From Siphonodentalium dalli (Eukaryota; Mollusca; Scaphopoda; Gadilida; Siphonodentaliidae): a stretch of DNA of 64,000 nt. Below the pieces are notes generated by a model, which saw only the letters and a program-made list of their open reading frames with translations, was not told the origin of the DNA and did no database searches. Shown piece by piece: positions 11,714-25,352 of this stretch. Both the position numbers and the translations under genes were made by a program. Position 1 is the first letter of the stretch, and every line of letters starts with the position of its first letter. The DNA is taken from assembly GCA_032622095.1 (NCBI GenBank), contig CP136061.1, forward strand, positions 23,128,991 to 23,192,990, written 5' to 3'.

Positions 11714-11755
11714 TTTAACCCCGAGATTCATGACTTTAACCCCGAGATTCATGAC
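11714..11755 (+). repeat. 21-bp direct duplication inside one C monomer
   Basis: The 21 bases at 11714-11734 (TTTAACCCCGAG...CATGAC) recur immediately at 11735-11755, making this C monomer 83 bp long. The inserted length is exactly one sub-repeat. The insertion explains why the next two K monomers are 2,066 bp apart (33 x 62 - 1 + 21). Confidence 0.95.
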
Positions 11756-12358
11756 TACAACTCAGGGATTTATGACTTTTTCGAAGGATTTATGGTTCTA
11801 ACCCAGAGATTCATGAATACATCTCAGGGATTTATGACTTTTTCGAAGGATTTGTGGCTCTAACCCAGAGATTCATGAATACAACGCAGGGATTTATGAC
11901 TTTTTCGAAGGATTTATGGCTCTAACCCAGAGATTCATGAATACAACGCAAGGATTTATAACTTTTTCGAAGGATTTATGGCTCAAACCCCGAGATTCAT
12001 GACTACAACTCAGGGATTTATGACTTTTTTGAAGGATTTATGGTTCTAACCCAGAGATTCACGAATAGAACTCAGGGATTTATGACTTTTTCGAAGGATT
12101 TATGGTTCTAACCCAGAGATTCATGAATAGAACTCAGGGATTTATGACTTTTTCGAAGGATTTATGGTTCTAACCCAGAGATTCATGAATAGAACTCAGG
12201 GATTTATGACTTTTTCGAAGGATTTATGGCTTTAACCCCGAGATTCATGACTACAACTCAGGGATTTATGACTTTTTCGAAGGATTTATGGTTCTAACCC
12301 AGAGATTCATGAATACAACTCAGGGATTTATGACTTTTTCGAAGGATTTGTGGCTCTA

Positions 12359-13474
12359 ACCCAGAGATTCATGATTACAACTCAGGGATTTATGACTTTT
12401 TCGAAGGATTTGTGGCTCTAACCCAGAGATTCATAAATACAACGCAAGGATTTATGACCTTTTCGAAGGATTTATGGCTCTAACCCCAAGATTCATGACT
12501 ACAACTCAGGGATTTATGACTTTTTCGAAGGATTTATGGTTCTAACCCAGAGATTCATGAATAGAACTCAGGGATTTATGACTTTTTCGAAGGATTTATG
12601 GTTCTAACCCAGAGATTCATGAATAGAACTCAGGGATTTATGACTTTTTCGAAGGATTTATGGTTCTAACCCAGAGATTCATGAATAGAACTCAGGGATT
12701 TATGACTTTTTCGAAGGATTTATGGCTTTAACCCCGAGATTAATGACTACAACTCAGGGATTTATGACTTTTTCGAAGGATTTATGGTTCTAACCCAGAG
12801 ATTCATGAATACAACTCAGGGATTTATGACTTTTTCGAAGGATTTATGGTTCTAACCCAGAGATTCATGAATACAACTCAGGGATTTATGACTTTTTCGA
12901 AGGATTTGTGGCTCTAACCCAGAGATTCATGATTACAACTCAGGGATTTATGACTTTTTCGAAGGATTTGTGGCTCTAACCCAAAGATTCATGAATACAA
13001 CGCAAGGATTTATGACCTTTTCGAAGGATTTATGGCTCTAACCCCAAGATTCATGACTACAACTCAGGGATTTATGACTTTTTCGAAGGATTTATGGTTC
13101 TAACCCAGAGATTCATGAATAGAACTCAGGGATTTATGACTTTTTCGAAGGATTTATGGTTCTAACCCAGAGATTCATGAATAGAACTCAGGGATTTATG
13201 ACTTTTTCGAAGGATTTATGGTTCTAACCCAGAGATTCATGAATAGAACTCAGGGATTTATGACTTTTTCGAAGGATTTATGGCTTTAACCCCGAGATTC
13301 ATGACTACAACTCAGGGATTTATGACTTTTTCGAAGGATTTATGGTTCTAACCCAGAGATTCATGAATACAACTCAGGGATTTATGACTTTTTCGAAGGA
13401 TTTGTGGCTCTAACCCAGAGATTCATGATTACAACTCAGGGATTTATGACTTTTTCGAAGGATTTGTGGCTCTA
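12359..13474 (+). repeat. Local duplication of nine monomers (558 bp)
   Basis: The AACCCCAAG monomer and its context H, J-like, M-like, A, A, A, C, B, B recur 558 bp (9 x 62) apart, near 12,483 and 13,041. The J-like monomers differ (TTCATAAAT in one, CCAAAGATTC in the other). Limits are approximate. Confidence 0.65.
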
Positions 13475-14145
13475 ACCGAGAGATTCATGAATACAACTCA
13501 GGGATTTATGACTTTTCGAAGGATTTATGGCTCAAACCCCGAGATTCATGACTACAACTCAGGGATTTATGACTTTTTTGAAGGATTTATGGTTCTAACC
13601 CAGAGATTCACGAATAGAACTCAGGGATTTATGACTTTTTCGAAGGATTAATGGTTCTAACCCAGAGATTCATGAATAGAACTCAGGGATTTATGACTTT
13701 TTCGAAGGATTTATGGTTCTAACCCAGAGATTCATGAATAGAACTCAGGGATTTATGACTTTTTCGAAGGATTTATGGCTTTAACCCCGAGATTCATGAC
13801 TACAACTCAGGGATTTATGACTTTTTCGAAGGATTTATGGTTCTAACCCAGAGATTCATGAATACAACTCAGGGATTTATGACTTTTTCGAAGGATTTAT
13901 GGTTCTAACCCAGAGATTCATGAATAGAACTCATGGATTTATGACTTTTTCGAAGGATTTATGGCTTTAACCCCGAGATTCATGACTACAACTCAGGGAT
14001 TTATGACTTTTTCGAAGGATTTATGGTTCTAACCCAGAGATTCAAGAATACAACTCAGGGATTTATGACTTTTTCGAAGGATTTGTGGCTCTAACCCAGA
14101 GATTCATTATTACAACTCAGGGATTTATGACTTTTTCGAAGGATT

Positions 14146-15534
14146 TGTGGCTCTAACCCAGAGATTCATGAATACAACGCAAGGATTTATGACCTTTTCG
14201 AAGGATTTATGGCTCTAACCCCAAGATTCATGACTACAACTCAGGGATTTATGACTTTTTCGAAGGATTTATGGTTCTAACCCAGAGATTCATGAATAGA
14301 ACTCAGGGATTTATGACTTTTTCGAAGGATTTATGGTTCTAACCCAGAGATTCATGAATAGAACTCAGGGATTTATGACTTTTTCGAAGGATTTATGGTT
14401 CTAACCCAGAGATTCATGAATAGAACTCAGGGATTTATGACTTTTTCGAAGGATTTATGGCTTTAACCCCGAGATTCATGACTACAACTCAGGGATTTAT
14501 GACTTTTTCGAAGGATTTATGGTTCTAACCCAGAGATTCAAGAATACAACTCAGGGATTTATGACTTTTTCGAAGGATTTATGGTTCTAACCCAGAGATT
14601 CATGAATACAACTCAGGGATTTATGACTTTTTCGAAGGATTTGTGGCTCTAACCCAGAGATTCATGATTACAACTCAGGGATTTATGACTTTTTCGAAGG
14701 ATTTGTGGCTCTAACCCAGAGATTCATGAATACAACTCAGGAATTTATGACTTTTCGAAGGATTTATGGCTCAAACCTCGAGATTCATGAATACAACTCA
14801 GGGATTTATGACTTTTTCGAAGGATTTATGGTTCTAACCCAGAGATTCACGAATAGAACTCAGGGATTTATGACTTTTTCGAAGGATTTATGGTTCTAAC
14901 CCAGAGATTCATGAATAGAACTCAGGGATTTATGACTTTTTCGAAGGATTTATGGTTCTAACCCAGAGATTCATGAATAGAACTCAGGGATTTATGACTT
15001 TTTCGAAGGATTTATGGCTTTAACCCCGAGATTCATGACTACAACTCAGGGATTTATGACTTTTTCGAAGGATTTATGGTTCTAACCCAGAGATTCATGA
15101 ATACAACTCAGGGATTTATGACTTTTTCGAAGGATTTGTGGCTCTAACCCAGAGATTCATTATTACAACTCAGGGATTTATGACTTTTTCGAAGGATTTG
15201 TGGCTCTAACCCAGAGATTCATGAATACAACGCAGGGATTTATGACTTTTTCGAAGGATTTGTGGCTCTAACCCAGAGATTCATGAATACAACGCAAGGA
15301 TTTATGACATTTTCGAAGGATTTATGGCTCTAACCCCGAGATTCATGACTACAACTCAGGGATTTATGACTTTTTCGAAGGATTTATGGTTCTAACGCAG
15401 AGATTCATGAATAGAACTCAGGGATTTATGACTTTTTCGAAGGATTTATGGTTCTAACCCAGAGATTAATGAATAGAACTCAGGGATTTATGACTTTTTC
15501 GAAGGATTTATGGTTCTAACCCAGAGATTCATGA
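14146..15534 (+). repeat. Duplication at 1,611-bp offset, copy 1
   Basis: Private marks recur exactly 1,611 bp (26 x 62 - 1) downstream: GGAATTTATG at 14741 and 16352, TTCATTATTAC, GACATTTTCG (about 15,306 and 16,917), CTAACGCAGAG and GATTAATGAAT. The block contains one K monomer (14700). Confidence 0.82.
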
Positions 15535-15756
15535 ATAGAACTCAGGGATTTATGACTTTTTCGAAGGATTTATGGTTCTAACCCAGAGATTCATGAATAC
15601 AACTCAGGGATTTATGACTTTTTCGAAGGATTTGTGGCTCTAACCCAGAGATTCATTATTACAACTCAGGGATTTATGACTTTTTCGAAGGATTTGTGGC
15701 TCTAACCCAGAGATTCATGAATACAACGCAGGGATTTATGACTTTTTCGAAGGATT

Positions 15757-17145
15757 TGTGGCTCTAACCCAGAGATTCATGAATACAACGCAAGGATTTA
15801 TGACCTTTTCGAAGGATTTATGGCTCTAACCCCAAGATTCATGACTACAACTCAGGGATTTATGACTTTTTCGAAGGATTTATGGTTCTAACCCAGAGAT
15901 TCATGAATAGAACTCAGGGATTTATGACTTTTTCGAAGGATTTATGGTTCTAACCCAGAGATTCATGAATAGAACTCAGGGATTTATGACTTTTTCGAAG
16001 GATTTATGGTTCTAACCCAGAGATTCATGAATAGAACTCAGGGATTTATGACTTTTTCGAAGGATTTATGGCTTTAACCCCGAGATTCATGACTACAACT
16101 CAGGGATTTATGACTTTTTCGAAGGATTTATGGTTCTAACCCAGAGATTCAAGAATACAACTCAGGGATTTATGACTTTTTCGAAGGATTTATGGTTCTA
16201 ACCCAGAGATTCATGAATACAACTCAGGGATTTATGACTTTTTCGAAGGATTTGTGGCTCTAACCCAGAGATTCATGATTACAACTCAGGGATTTATGAC
16301 TTTTTCGAAGGATTTGTGGCTCTAACCCAGAGATTCATGAATACAACTCAGGAATTTATGACTTTTCGAAGGATTTATGGCTCAAACCTCGAGATTCATG
16401 AATACAACTCAGGGATTTATGACTTTTTCGAAGGATTTATGGTTCTAACCCAGAGATTCACGAATAGAACTCAGGGATTTATGACTTTTTCGAAGGATTT
16501 ATGGTTCTAACCCAGAGATTCATGAATAGAACTCAGGGATTTATGACTTTTTCGAAGGATTTATGGTTCTAACCCAGAGATTCATGAATAGAACTCAGGG
16601 ATTTATGACTTTTTCGAAGGATTTATGGCTTTAACCCCGAGATTCATGACTACAACTCAGGGATTTATGACTTTTTCGAAGGATTTATGGTTCTAACCCA
16701 GAGATTCATGAATACAACTCAGGGATTTATGACTTTTTCGAAGGATTTGTGGCTCTAACCCAGAGATTCATTATTACAACTCAGGGATTTATGACTTTTT
16801 CGAAGGATTTGTGGCTCTAACCCAGAGATTCATGAATACAACGCAGGGATTTATGACTTTTTCGAAGGATTTGTGGCTCTAACCCAGAGATTCATGAATA
16901 CAACGCAAGGATTTATGACATTTTCGAAGGATTTATGGCTCTAACCCCGAGATTCATGACTACAACTCAGGGATTTATGACTTTTTCGAAGGATTTATGG
17001 TTCTAACGCAGAGATTCATGAATAGAACTCAGGGATTTATGACTTTTTCGAAGGATTTATGGTTCTAACCCAGAGATTAATGAATAGAACTCAGGGATTT
17101 ATGACTTTTTCGAAGGATTTATGGTTCTAACCCAGAGATTCATGA
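15757..17145 (+). repeat. Duplication at 1,611-bp offset, copy 2
   Basis: Second copy, containing the K monomer at 16311. It ends where the AATAG of copy 1 (about 15,535) is AATAC followed by ACGCAGGGATTTGTG. Confidence 0.8.
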
Positions 17146-20093
17146 ATACAACGCAGGGATTTGTGACTTTTTCGAAGGATTTGTGGCTCTAACCCAGAGA
17201 TTCGTGAATACAACGCAAGGATTTATGACCTTTTCGAAGGATTTATGGCTCTAACCCCGAGATTCATGACTACAACTCAGGGATTTATGACTTTTTCGAA
17301 GGATTTATGGTTCTAACCCAGAGATTCATGAATAGAACTCAGGGATTTATGACTTTTTCGAAGGATTTATGGTTCTAACCCAGAGATTCATGAATAGAAC
17401 TCAGGGATTTATGACTTTTTCGAAGGATTTATGGCTTTAACCCCGAGATTCATGACTACAACTCAGGGATTTATGACTTTTTCGAAGGATTTATGGTTCT
17501 AACCCAGAGATTCATGAATACAACTCAGGGATTTATGACTTTTTCGAAGGATTTGTGGCTCTAACCCAGAGATTCATGAATACAACGCAGGGATTTATGA
17601 CTTTTTCGAAGGATTTATGGCTCTAACCCAGAGATTCATGAATACAACGCAAGGATTTATGACTTTTTCGAAGGATTTATGGCTCAAACCCCGAGATTCA
17701 TGTCTACAACTCAGGGATTTATGACTTTTTTGAAGGATTTATGGTTCTAACCCAGAGATTCACGAATAGAACTCAGGGATTTATGACTTTTTCGAAGGAT
17801 TTATGGTTCTAACCCAGAGATTCATGAATAGAACTCAGGGATTTATGACTTTTTCGAAGGATTTATGGTTCTAACCCAGAGATTCATGAATAGAACTCAG
17901 GGATTTATGACTTTTTCGAAGGATTTATGGCTTTTACCCCGAGATTCATGACTACAACTCAGGGATTTATGACTTTTTCGAAGGATTTATGGTTCTAACC
18001 CAGAGATTCATTAATACAACTCAGGGATTTATGACTTTTTCGAAGGATTTGTGGCTCTAACCCAGAGATTCATGATTACAACTCAGGGATTTATGACTTT
18101 TTCGAAGGATTTGTGGCTCTAACCCAGAGATTCATGAATACAACGCAAGGATTTATGACCTTTTCGAAGGATTTATGGCTCTAACCCCAAGATTCATGAC
18201 TACAACTCAGGGATTTATGACTTTTTCGAAGGATTTATGGTTCTAACCCAGAGATTCATGAATAGAACTCAGGGATTTATGACTTTTTCGAAGGATTTAT
18301 GGTTCTAACCCAGAGATTCATGAATAGAACTCAGGGATTTATGACTTTTTCGAAGGATTTATGGTTCTAACCCAGAGATTCATGAATAGAACTCAGGGAT
18401 TTATGACTTTTTCGAAGGATTTATGGCTTTAACCCCGAGATTCATGACTACAACTCAGGGATTTATGACTTTTTCGAAGGATTTATGGTTCTAACCCAGA
18501 GATTCATGAATACAACTCAGGGATTTATGACTTTTTCGAAGGATTTATGGTTCTAACCCAGAGATTCATGAATACAACTCAGGGATTTATGACTTTTTCG
18601 AAGGATTTGTGGCTCTAACCCAGAGATTCATGATTACAACTCAGGGATTTATGACTTTTTCGAAGGATTTGTTGCTCTAACCCAGAGATTCATGAATACA
18701 ACGCAAGGATTTATGACCTTTTCGAAGGATTTATGGCTCTAACCCCAAGATTCATGACTACAACTCAGGGATTTATGACTTTTTCGAAGGATTTATGGTT
18801 CTAACCCAGAGATTCATGAATAGAACTCAGGGATTTATGACTTTTTCGAAGGATTTATGGTTCTAACCCAGAGATTCATGAATAGAACTCATGGATTTAT
18901 GACTTTTTCGAAGGATTTATGGTTCTAACCCAGAGATTCATGAATAGAACTCAGGGATTTATGACTTTTTCGATGGATTTATGGCTTTAACCCCGAGATT
19001 CATGACTACAACTCAGGGATTTATGACTTTTTCGAAGGATTTATGGTTCTAACCCAGAGATTCATGAATACAACTCAGGGATTTATGACTTTTTCGAAGG
19101 ATTTATGGTTCTAACCCAGAGATTCATGAATACAACTCAGGGATTTATGACTTTTTCGAAGGATTTGTGGCTCTAACCCAGAGATTCATGATTACAACTC
19201 AGGGATTTATGACTTTTTCGAAGGATTTGTGGCTCTAACCCAGAGATTCATGATTACAACTCAGGGATTTATGACTTTTTCGAAGGATTTGTGGCTCTAA
19301 CCCAGAGATTCATGAATACAACTCATGGATTTATGACTTTTCGAAGGATTTATGGCTCAAACCCCGAGATTCATGACTACAACTAGGGATTTATGACTTT
19401 TTCGAAGGATTTAAGGTTCTAACCCAGAGATTCACGAATAGAACTCAGGGATTTATGACTTTTTCGAAGGATTTATGGTTCTAACCCAGAGATTCATGAA
19501 TAGAACTCAGGGATTTATGACTTTTTCGAAGGATTTATGGTTCTAACCCAGAGATTCATGAATAGAACTCAGGGATTTATGACTTTTTCGAAGGATTTAT
19601 GGCTTTAACCCCGAGATTCATGACTACAACTCAGGGATTTATGACTTTTTCGAAGGATTTATGGTTCTAACCCAGAGATTCATGAATACAACTCAGGGAT
19701 TTATGACTTTTTCGAAGGATTTATGGTTCTAACCCAGAGATTCATGAATACAACTCAGGGATTTATGACTTTTTCGAAGGATTTGTGGCTCTAACCAAGA
19801 GATTCATGACTACAACTCAGGGATTTATGACTTTTTCGAAGGATTTATGGTTCTAACCCAGAGATTCATGAATAGAACTCAGGGATTTATGACTTTTTCG
19901 AAGGATTTATGGCTTTAACCCCGAGATTCATGACTACAACTCAGGGATTTATGACTTTTTCGAAGGATTTATGGTTCTAACCCAGAGATTCATGAATACA
20001 ACTCAGGGATTTATGACTTTTTCGAAGGATTTGTGGCTCTAACCCAGAGATTCATGAATACAACGCAGGGATTTATGACTTTTTCGAAGGATT
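16872..20093 (+). repeat. Tandem duplication, 3,222 bp, copy 1
   Basis: Adjacent copies of 52 monomers with two 1-bp deletions each. Rare marks sit at the same 3,222-bp offset: GATTTGTGACTT (17161 and 20383), CATGTCTAC (17701 and 20923), GGCTTTTACC, TTCATTAATAC, TTTGTTGCTC, CGATGGATTT, ACAACTAGGG (19381 and 22603) and CTAACCAAGAG (about 19,794 and 23,016). I saw no difference between the copies in the lines compared. The left limit is the GTG/ATG mismatch near 16,871. Confidence 0.88.
19286..19407 (+). repeat. Pair of consecutive 61-bp monomers
   Basis: The K monomer (also CTCATGGATTT) is followed by a partner reading ACAACTAGGG, which lacks one C. Two consecutive 1-bp losses remove the long open frame seen at other K sites. 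The same pair recurs at 22508-22629 in the tandem copy. Confidence 0.9.
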
Positions 20094-23000
20094 TATGGCT
20101 CTAACCCAGAGATTCATGAATACAACGCAAGGATTTATGACATTTTCGAAGGATTTATGGCTCTAACCCCGAGATTCATGACTACAACTCAGGGATTTAT
20201 GACTTTTTCGAAGGATTTATGGTTCTAACGCAGAGATTCATGAATAGAACTCAGGGATTTATGACTTTTTCGAAGGATTTATGGTTCTAACCCAGAGATT
20301 AATGAATAGAACTCAGGGATTTATGACTTTTTCGAAGGATTTATGGTTCTAACCCAGAGATTCATGAATACAACGCAGGGATTTGTGACTTTTTCGAAGG
20401 ATTTGTGGCTCTAACCCAGAGATTCGTGAATACAACGCAAGGATTTATGACCTTTTCGAAGGATTTATGGCTCTAACCCCGAGATTCATGACTACAACTC
20501 AGGGATTTATGACTTTTTCGAAGGATTTATGGTTCTAACCCAGAGATTCATGAATAGAACTCAGGGATTTATGACTTTTTCGAAGGATTTATGGTTCTAA
20601 CCCAGAGATTCATGAATAGAACTCAGGGATTTATGACTTTTTCGAAGGATTTATGGCTTTAACCCCGAGATTCATGACTACAACTCAGGGATTTATGACT
20701 TTTTCGAAGGATTTATGGTTCTAACCCAGAGATTCATGAATACAACTCAGGGATTTATGACTTTTTCGAAGGATTTGTGGCTCTAACCCAGAGATTCATG
20801 AATACAACGCAGGGATTTATGACTTTTTCGAAGGATTTATGGCTCTAACCCAGAGATTCATGAATACAACGCAAGGATTTATGACTTTTTCGAAGGATTT
20901 ATGGCTCAAACCCCGAGATTCATGTCTACAACTCAGGGATTTATGACTTTTTTGAAGGATTTATGGTTCTAACCCAGAGATTCACGAATAGAACTCAGGG
21001 ATTTATGACTTTTTCGAAGGATTTATGGTTCTAACCCAGAGATTCATGAATAGAACTCAGGGATTTATGACTTTTTCGAAGGATTTATGGTTCTAACCCA
21101 GAGATTCATGAATAGAACTCAGGGATTTATGACTTTTTCGAAGGATTTATGGCTTTTACCCCGAGATTCATGACTACAACTCAGGGATTTATGACTTTTT
21201 CGAAGGATTTATGGTTCTAACCCAGAGATTCATTAATACAACTCAGGGATTTATGACTTTTTCGAAGGATTTGTGGCTCTAACCCAGAGATTCATGATTA
21301 CAACTCAGGGATTTATGACTTTTTCGAAGGATTTGTGGCTCTAACCCAGAGATTCATGAATACAACGCAAGGATTTATGACCTTTTCGAAGGATTTATGG
21401 CTCTAACCCCAAGATTCATGACTACAACTCAGGGATTTATGACTTTTTCGAAGGATTTATGGTTCTAACCCAGAGATTCATGAATAGAACTCAGGGATTT
21501 ATGACTTTTTCGAAGGATTTATGGTTCTAACCCAGAGATTCATGAATAGAACTCAGGGATTTATGACTTTTTCGAAGGATTTATGGTTCTAACCCAGAGA
21601 TTCATGAATAGAACTCAGGGATTTATGACTTTTTCGAAGGATTTATGGCTTTAACCCCGAGATTCATGACTACAACTCAGGGATTTATGACTTTTTCGAA
21701 GGATTTATGGTTCTAACCCAGAGATTCATGAATACAACTCAGGGATTTATGACTTTTTCGAAGGATTTATGGTTCTAACCCAGAGATTCATGAATACAAC
21801 TCAGGGATTTATGACTTTTTCGAAGGATTTGTGGCTCTAACCCAGAGATTCATGATTACAACTCAGGGATTTATGACTTTTTCGAAGGATTTGTTGCTCT
21901 AACCCAGAGATTCATGAATACAACGCAAGGATTTATGACCTTTTCGAAGGATTTATGGCTCTAACCCCAAGATTCATGACTACAACTCAGGGATTTATGA
22001 CTTTTTCGAAGGATTTATGGTTCTAACCCAGAGATTCATGAATAGAACTCAGGGATTTATGACTTTTTCGAAGGATTTATGGTTCTAACCCAGAGATTCA
22101 TGAATAGAACTCATGGATTTATGACTTTTTCGAAGGATTTATGGTTCTAACCCAGAGATTCATGAATAGAACTCAGGGATTTATGACTTTTTCGATGGAT
22201 TTATGGCTTTAACCCCGAGATTCATGACTACAACTCAGGGATTTATGACTTTTTCGAAGGATTTATGGTTCTAACCCAGAGATTCATGAATACAACTCAG
22301 GGATTTATGACTTTTTCGAAGGATTTATGGTTCTAACCCAGAGATTCATGAATACAACTCAGGGATTTATGACTTTTTCGAAGGATTTGTGGCTCTAACC
22401 CAGAGATTCATGATTACAACTCAGGGATTTATGACTTTTTCGAAGGATTTGTGGCTCTAACCCAGAGATTCATGATTACAACTCAGGGATTTATGACTTT
22501 TTCGAAGGATTTGTGGCTCTAACCCAGAGATTCATGAATACAACTCATGGATTTATGACTTTTCGAAGGATTTATGGCTCAAACCCCGAGATTCATGACT
22601 ACAACTAGGGATTTATGACTTTTTCGAAGGATTTAAGGTTCTAACCCAGAGATTCACGAATAGAACTCAGGGATTTATGACTTTTTCGAAGGATTTATGG
22701 TTCTAACCCAGAGATTCATGAATAGAACTCAGGGATTTATGACTTTTTCGAAGGATTTATGGTTCTAACCCAGAGATTCATGAATAGAACTCAGGGATTT
22801 ATGACTTTTTCGAAGGATTTATGGCTTTAACCCCGAGATTCATGACTACAACTCAGGGATTTATGACTTTTTCGAAGGATTTATGGTTCTAACCCAGAGA
22901 TTCATGAATACAACTCAGGGATTTATGACTTTTTCGAAGGATTTATGGTTCTAACCCAGAGATTCATGAATACAACTCAGGGATTTATGACTTTTTCGAA

Positions 23001-23315
23001 GGATTTGTGGCTCTAACCAAGAGATTCATGACTACAACTCAGGGATTTATGACTTTTTCGAAGGATTTATGGTTCTAACCCAGAGATTCATGAATAGAAC
23101 TCAGGGATTTATGACTTTTTCGAAGGATTTATGGCTTTAACCCCGAGATTCATGACTACAACTCAGGGATTTATGACTTTTTCGAAGGATTTATGGTTCT
23201 AACCCAGAGATTCATGAATACAACTCAGGGATTTATGACTTTTTCGAAGGATTTGTGGCTCTAACCCAGAGATTCATGAATACAACGCAGGGATTTATGA
23301 CTTTTTCGAAGGATT
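20094..23315 (+). repeat. Tandem duplication, 3,222 bp, copy 2
   Basis: Second copy of the 3,222-bp block, carrying every rare mark listed for copy 1. Identity runs on to about 23,351, where GACA in copy 1 (20,130) is GACT. The near-identity implies a very recent event, or a collapse or duplication in the assembly. Confidence 0.88.
22508..22629 (+). repeat. Pair of consecutive 61-bp monomers, second copy
   Basis: Identical arrangement to 19286-19407 at an offset of 3,222 bp. Both single-base losses are retained, so they predate the tandem duplication. Confidence 0.9.
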
Positions 23316-25352
23316 TATGGCTCTAACCCAGAGATTCATGAATACAACGCAAGGATTTATGACTTTTTCGAAGGATTTATGGCTCAAACCCCGAGATTCA
23401 TGACTACAACTCAGGGATTTATGACTTTTTTGAAGGATTTATGGTTCTAACCCAGAGATTCACGAATAGAACTCAGGGATTTATGACTTTTTCGAAGGAT
23501 TTATGGTTCTAACCCAGAGATTCATGAATAGAACTCAGGGATTTATGACTTTTTCGAAGGATTTATGGTTCTAACCCAGAGATTCATGAATAGAACTCAG
23601 GGATTTATGACTTTTTCGAAGGATTTATGGCTTTTACCCCGAGATTCATGACTACAACTCAGGGATTTATGACTTTTTCGAAGGATTTATGGTTCTAACC
23701 CAGAGATTCATTAATACAACTCAGGGATTTATGACTTTTTCGAAGGATTTGTGGCTCTAACCCAGAGATTCATGATTACAACTCAGGGATTTATGACTTT
23801 TTCGAAGGATTTGTGGCTCTAACCCAGAGATTCATGAATACAACGCAAGGATTTATGACCTTTTCGAAGGATTTATGGCTCTAACCCCAAGATTCATGAC
23901 TACAACTCAGGGATTTATGACTTTTTCGAAGGATTTATGGTTCTAACCCAGAGATTCATGAATAGAACTCAGGGATTTATGACTTTTTCGATGGATTTAT
24001 GGTTCTAACCCAGAGATTCATGAATAGAACTCAGGGATTTATGACTTTTTCGAAGGATTTATGGTTCTAACCCAGAGATTCATGAATAGAACTCAGGGAT
24101 TTATGACTTTTTCGAAGGATTTATGGCTTTAACCCCGAGATTCATGACTACAACTCAGGGATTTATGACTTTTTCGAAGGATTTATGGTTCTAACCCAGA
24201 GATTCATGAATACAACTCAGGGATTTATGACTTTTTCGAAGGATTTATGGTTCTAACCCAGAGATTCATGAATACAACTCAGGGATTTATGACTTTTTCG
24301 AAGGATTTGTGGCTCTAACCCAGAGATTCATGATTACAACTCAGGTATTTATGACTTTTTCGAAGGATTTGTTGCTCTAACCCAGAGATTCATGAATACA
24401 ACGCAAGGATTTATGACCTTTTCGAAGGATTTATGGCTCTAACCCCAAGATTCATGACTACAACTCAGGGATTTATGACTTTTTCGAAGGATTTATGGTT
24501 CTAACCCAGAGATTCATGAATAGAACTCAGGGATTTATGACTTTTTCGAAGGATTTATGGTTCTAACCCAGAGATTCATGAATAGAACTCAGGGATTTAT
24601 GACTTTTTCGAAGGATTTATGGTTCTAACCCAGAGATTCATGAATAGAACTCAGGGATTTATGACTTTTTCGAAGGATTTATGGCTTTAACCCCGAGATT
24701 CATGACTACAACTCAGGGATTTATGACTTTTTCGAAGGATTTATGGTTCTAACCCAGAGATTCATGAATACAACTCAGGGATTTATGACTTTTTCGAAGG
24801 ATTTATGGTTCTAACCCAGAGATTCATGAATACAACTCAGGGATTTATGACTTTTTCGAAGGATTTGTGGCTCTAACCCAGAGATTCATGATTACAACTC
24901 AGGGATTTATGACTTTTTCGAAGGATTTGTGGCTCTAACCCAGAGATTCATGAATACAACTCATGGATTTATGACTTTTCGAAGGATTTATGGCTCAAAC
25001 CCCGAGATTCATGACTACAACTCAGGGATTTATGACTTTTTCGAAGGATTTAAGGTTCTAACCCAGAGATTCACGAATAGAACTCAGGGATTTATGACTT
25101 TTTCGAAGGATTTATGGTTCTAACCCAGAGATTCATGAATAGAACTCAGGGATTTATGACTTTTTCGAAGGATTTATGGTTCTAACCCAGAGATTCATGA
25201 ATAGAACTCAGGGATTTATGACTTTTTCGAAGGATTTATGGCTTTAACCCCGAGATTCATGACTACAACTCAGGGATTTATGACTTTTTCGAAGGATTTA
25301 TGGTTCTAACCCAGAGATTCATGAATACAACTCAGGGATTTATGACTTTTTC
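22936..25352 (+). repeat. Tandem higher-order unit, 2,417 bp, copy 1
   Basis: Marks shared at an offset of 2,417 bp (39 x 62 - 1) include CAGGTATTTATG (24345 and 26762), CGATGGATTT (23991 and 26408), TTTGTTGCTC and the K monomers at 24924 and 27341. Differences seen are CCAAGAG versus CCCAGAG near 23,017 and CTCATGG versus CTCAGGG near 24,964. Confidence 0.8.

Noticed and set aside
16872-23351. Assembly artefact as the explanation of the 3,222-bp repeat
   Set aside because: It cannot be excluded from sequence alone. I kept the duplication as real because comparable but diverged duplications occur throughout the window and the flanks differ at both ends.
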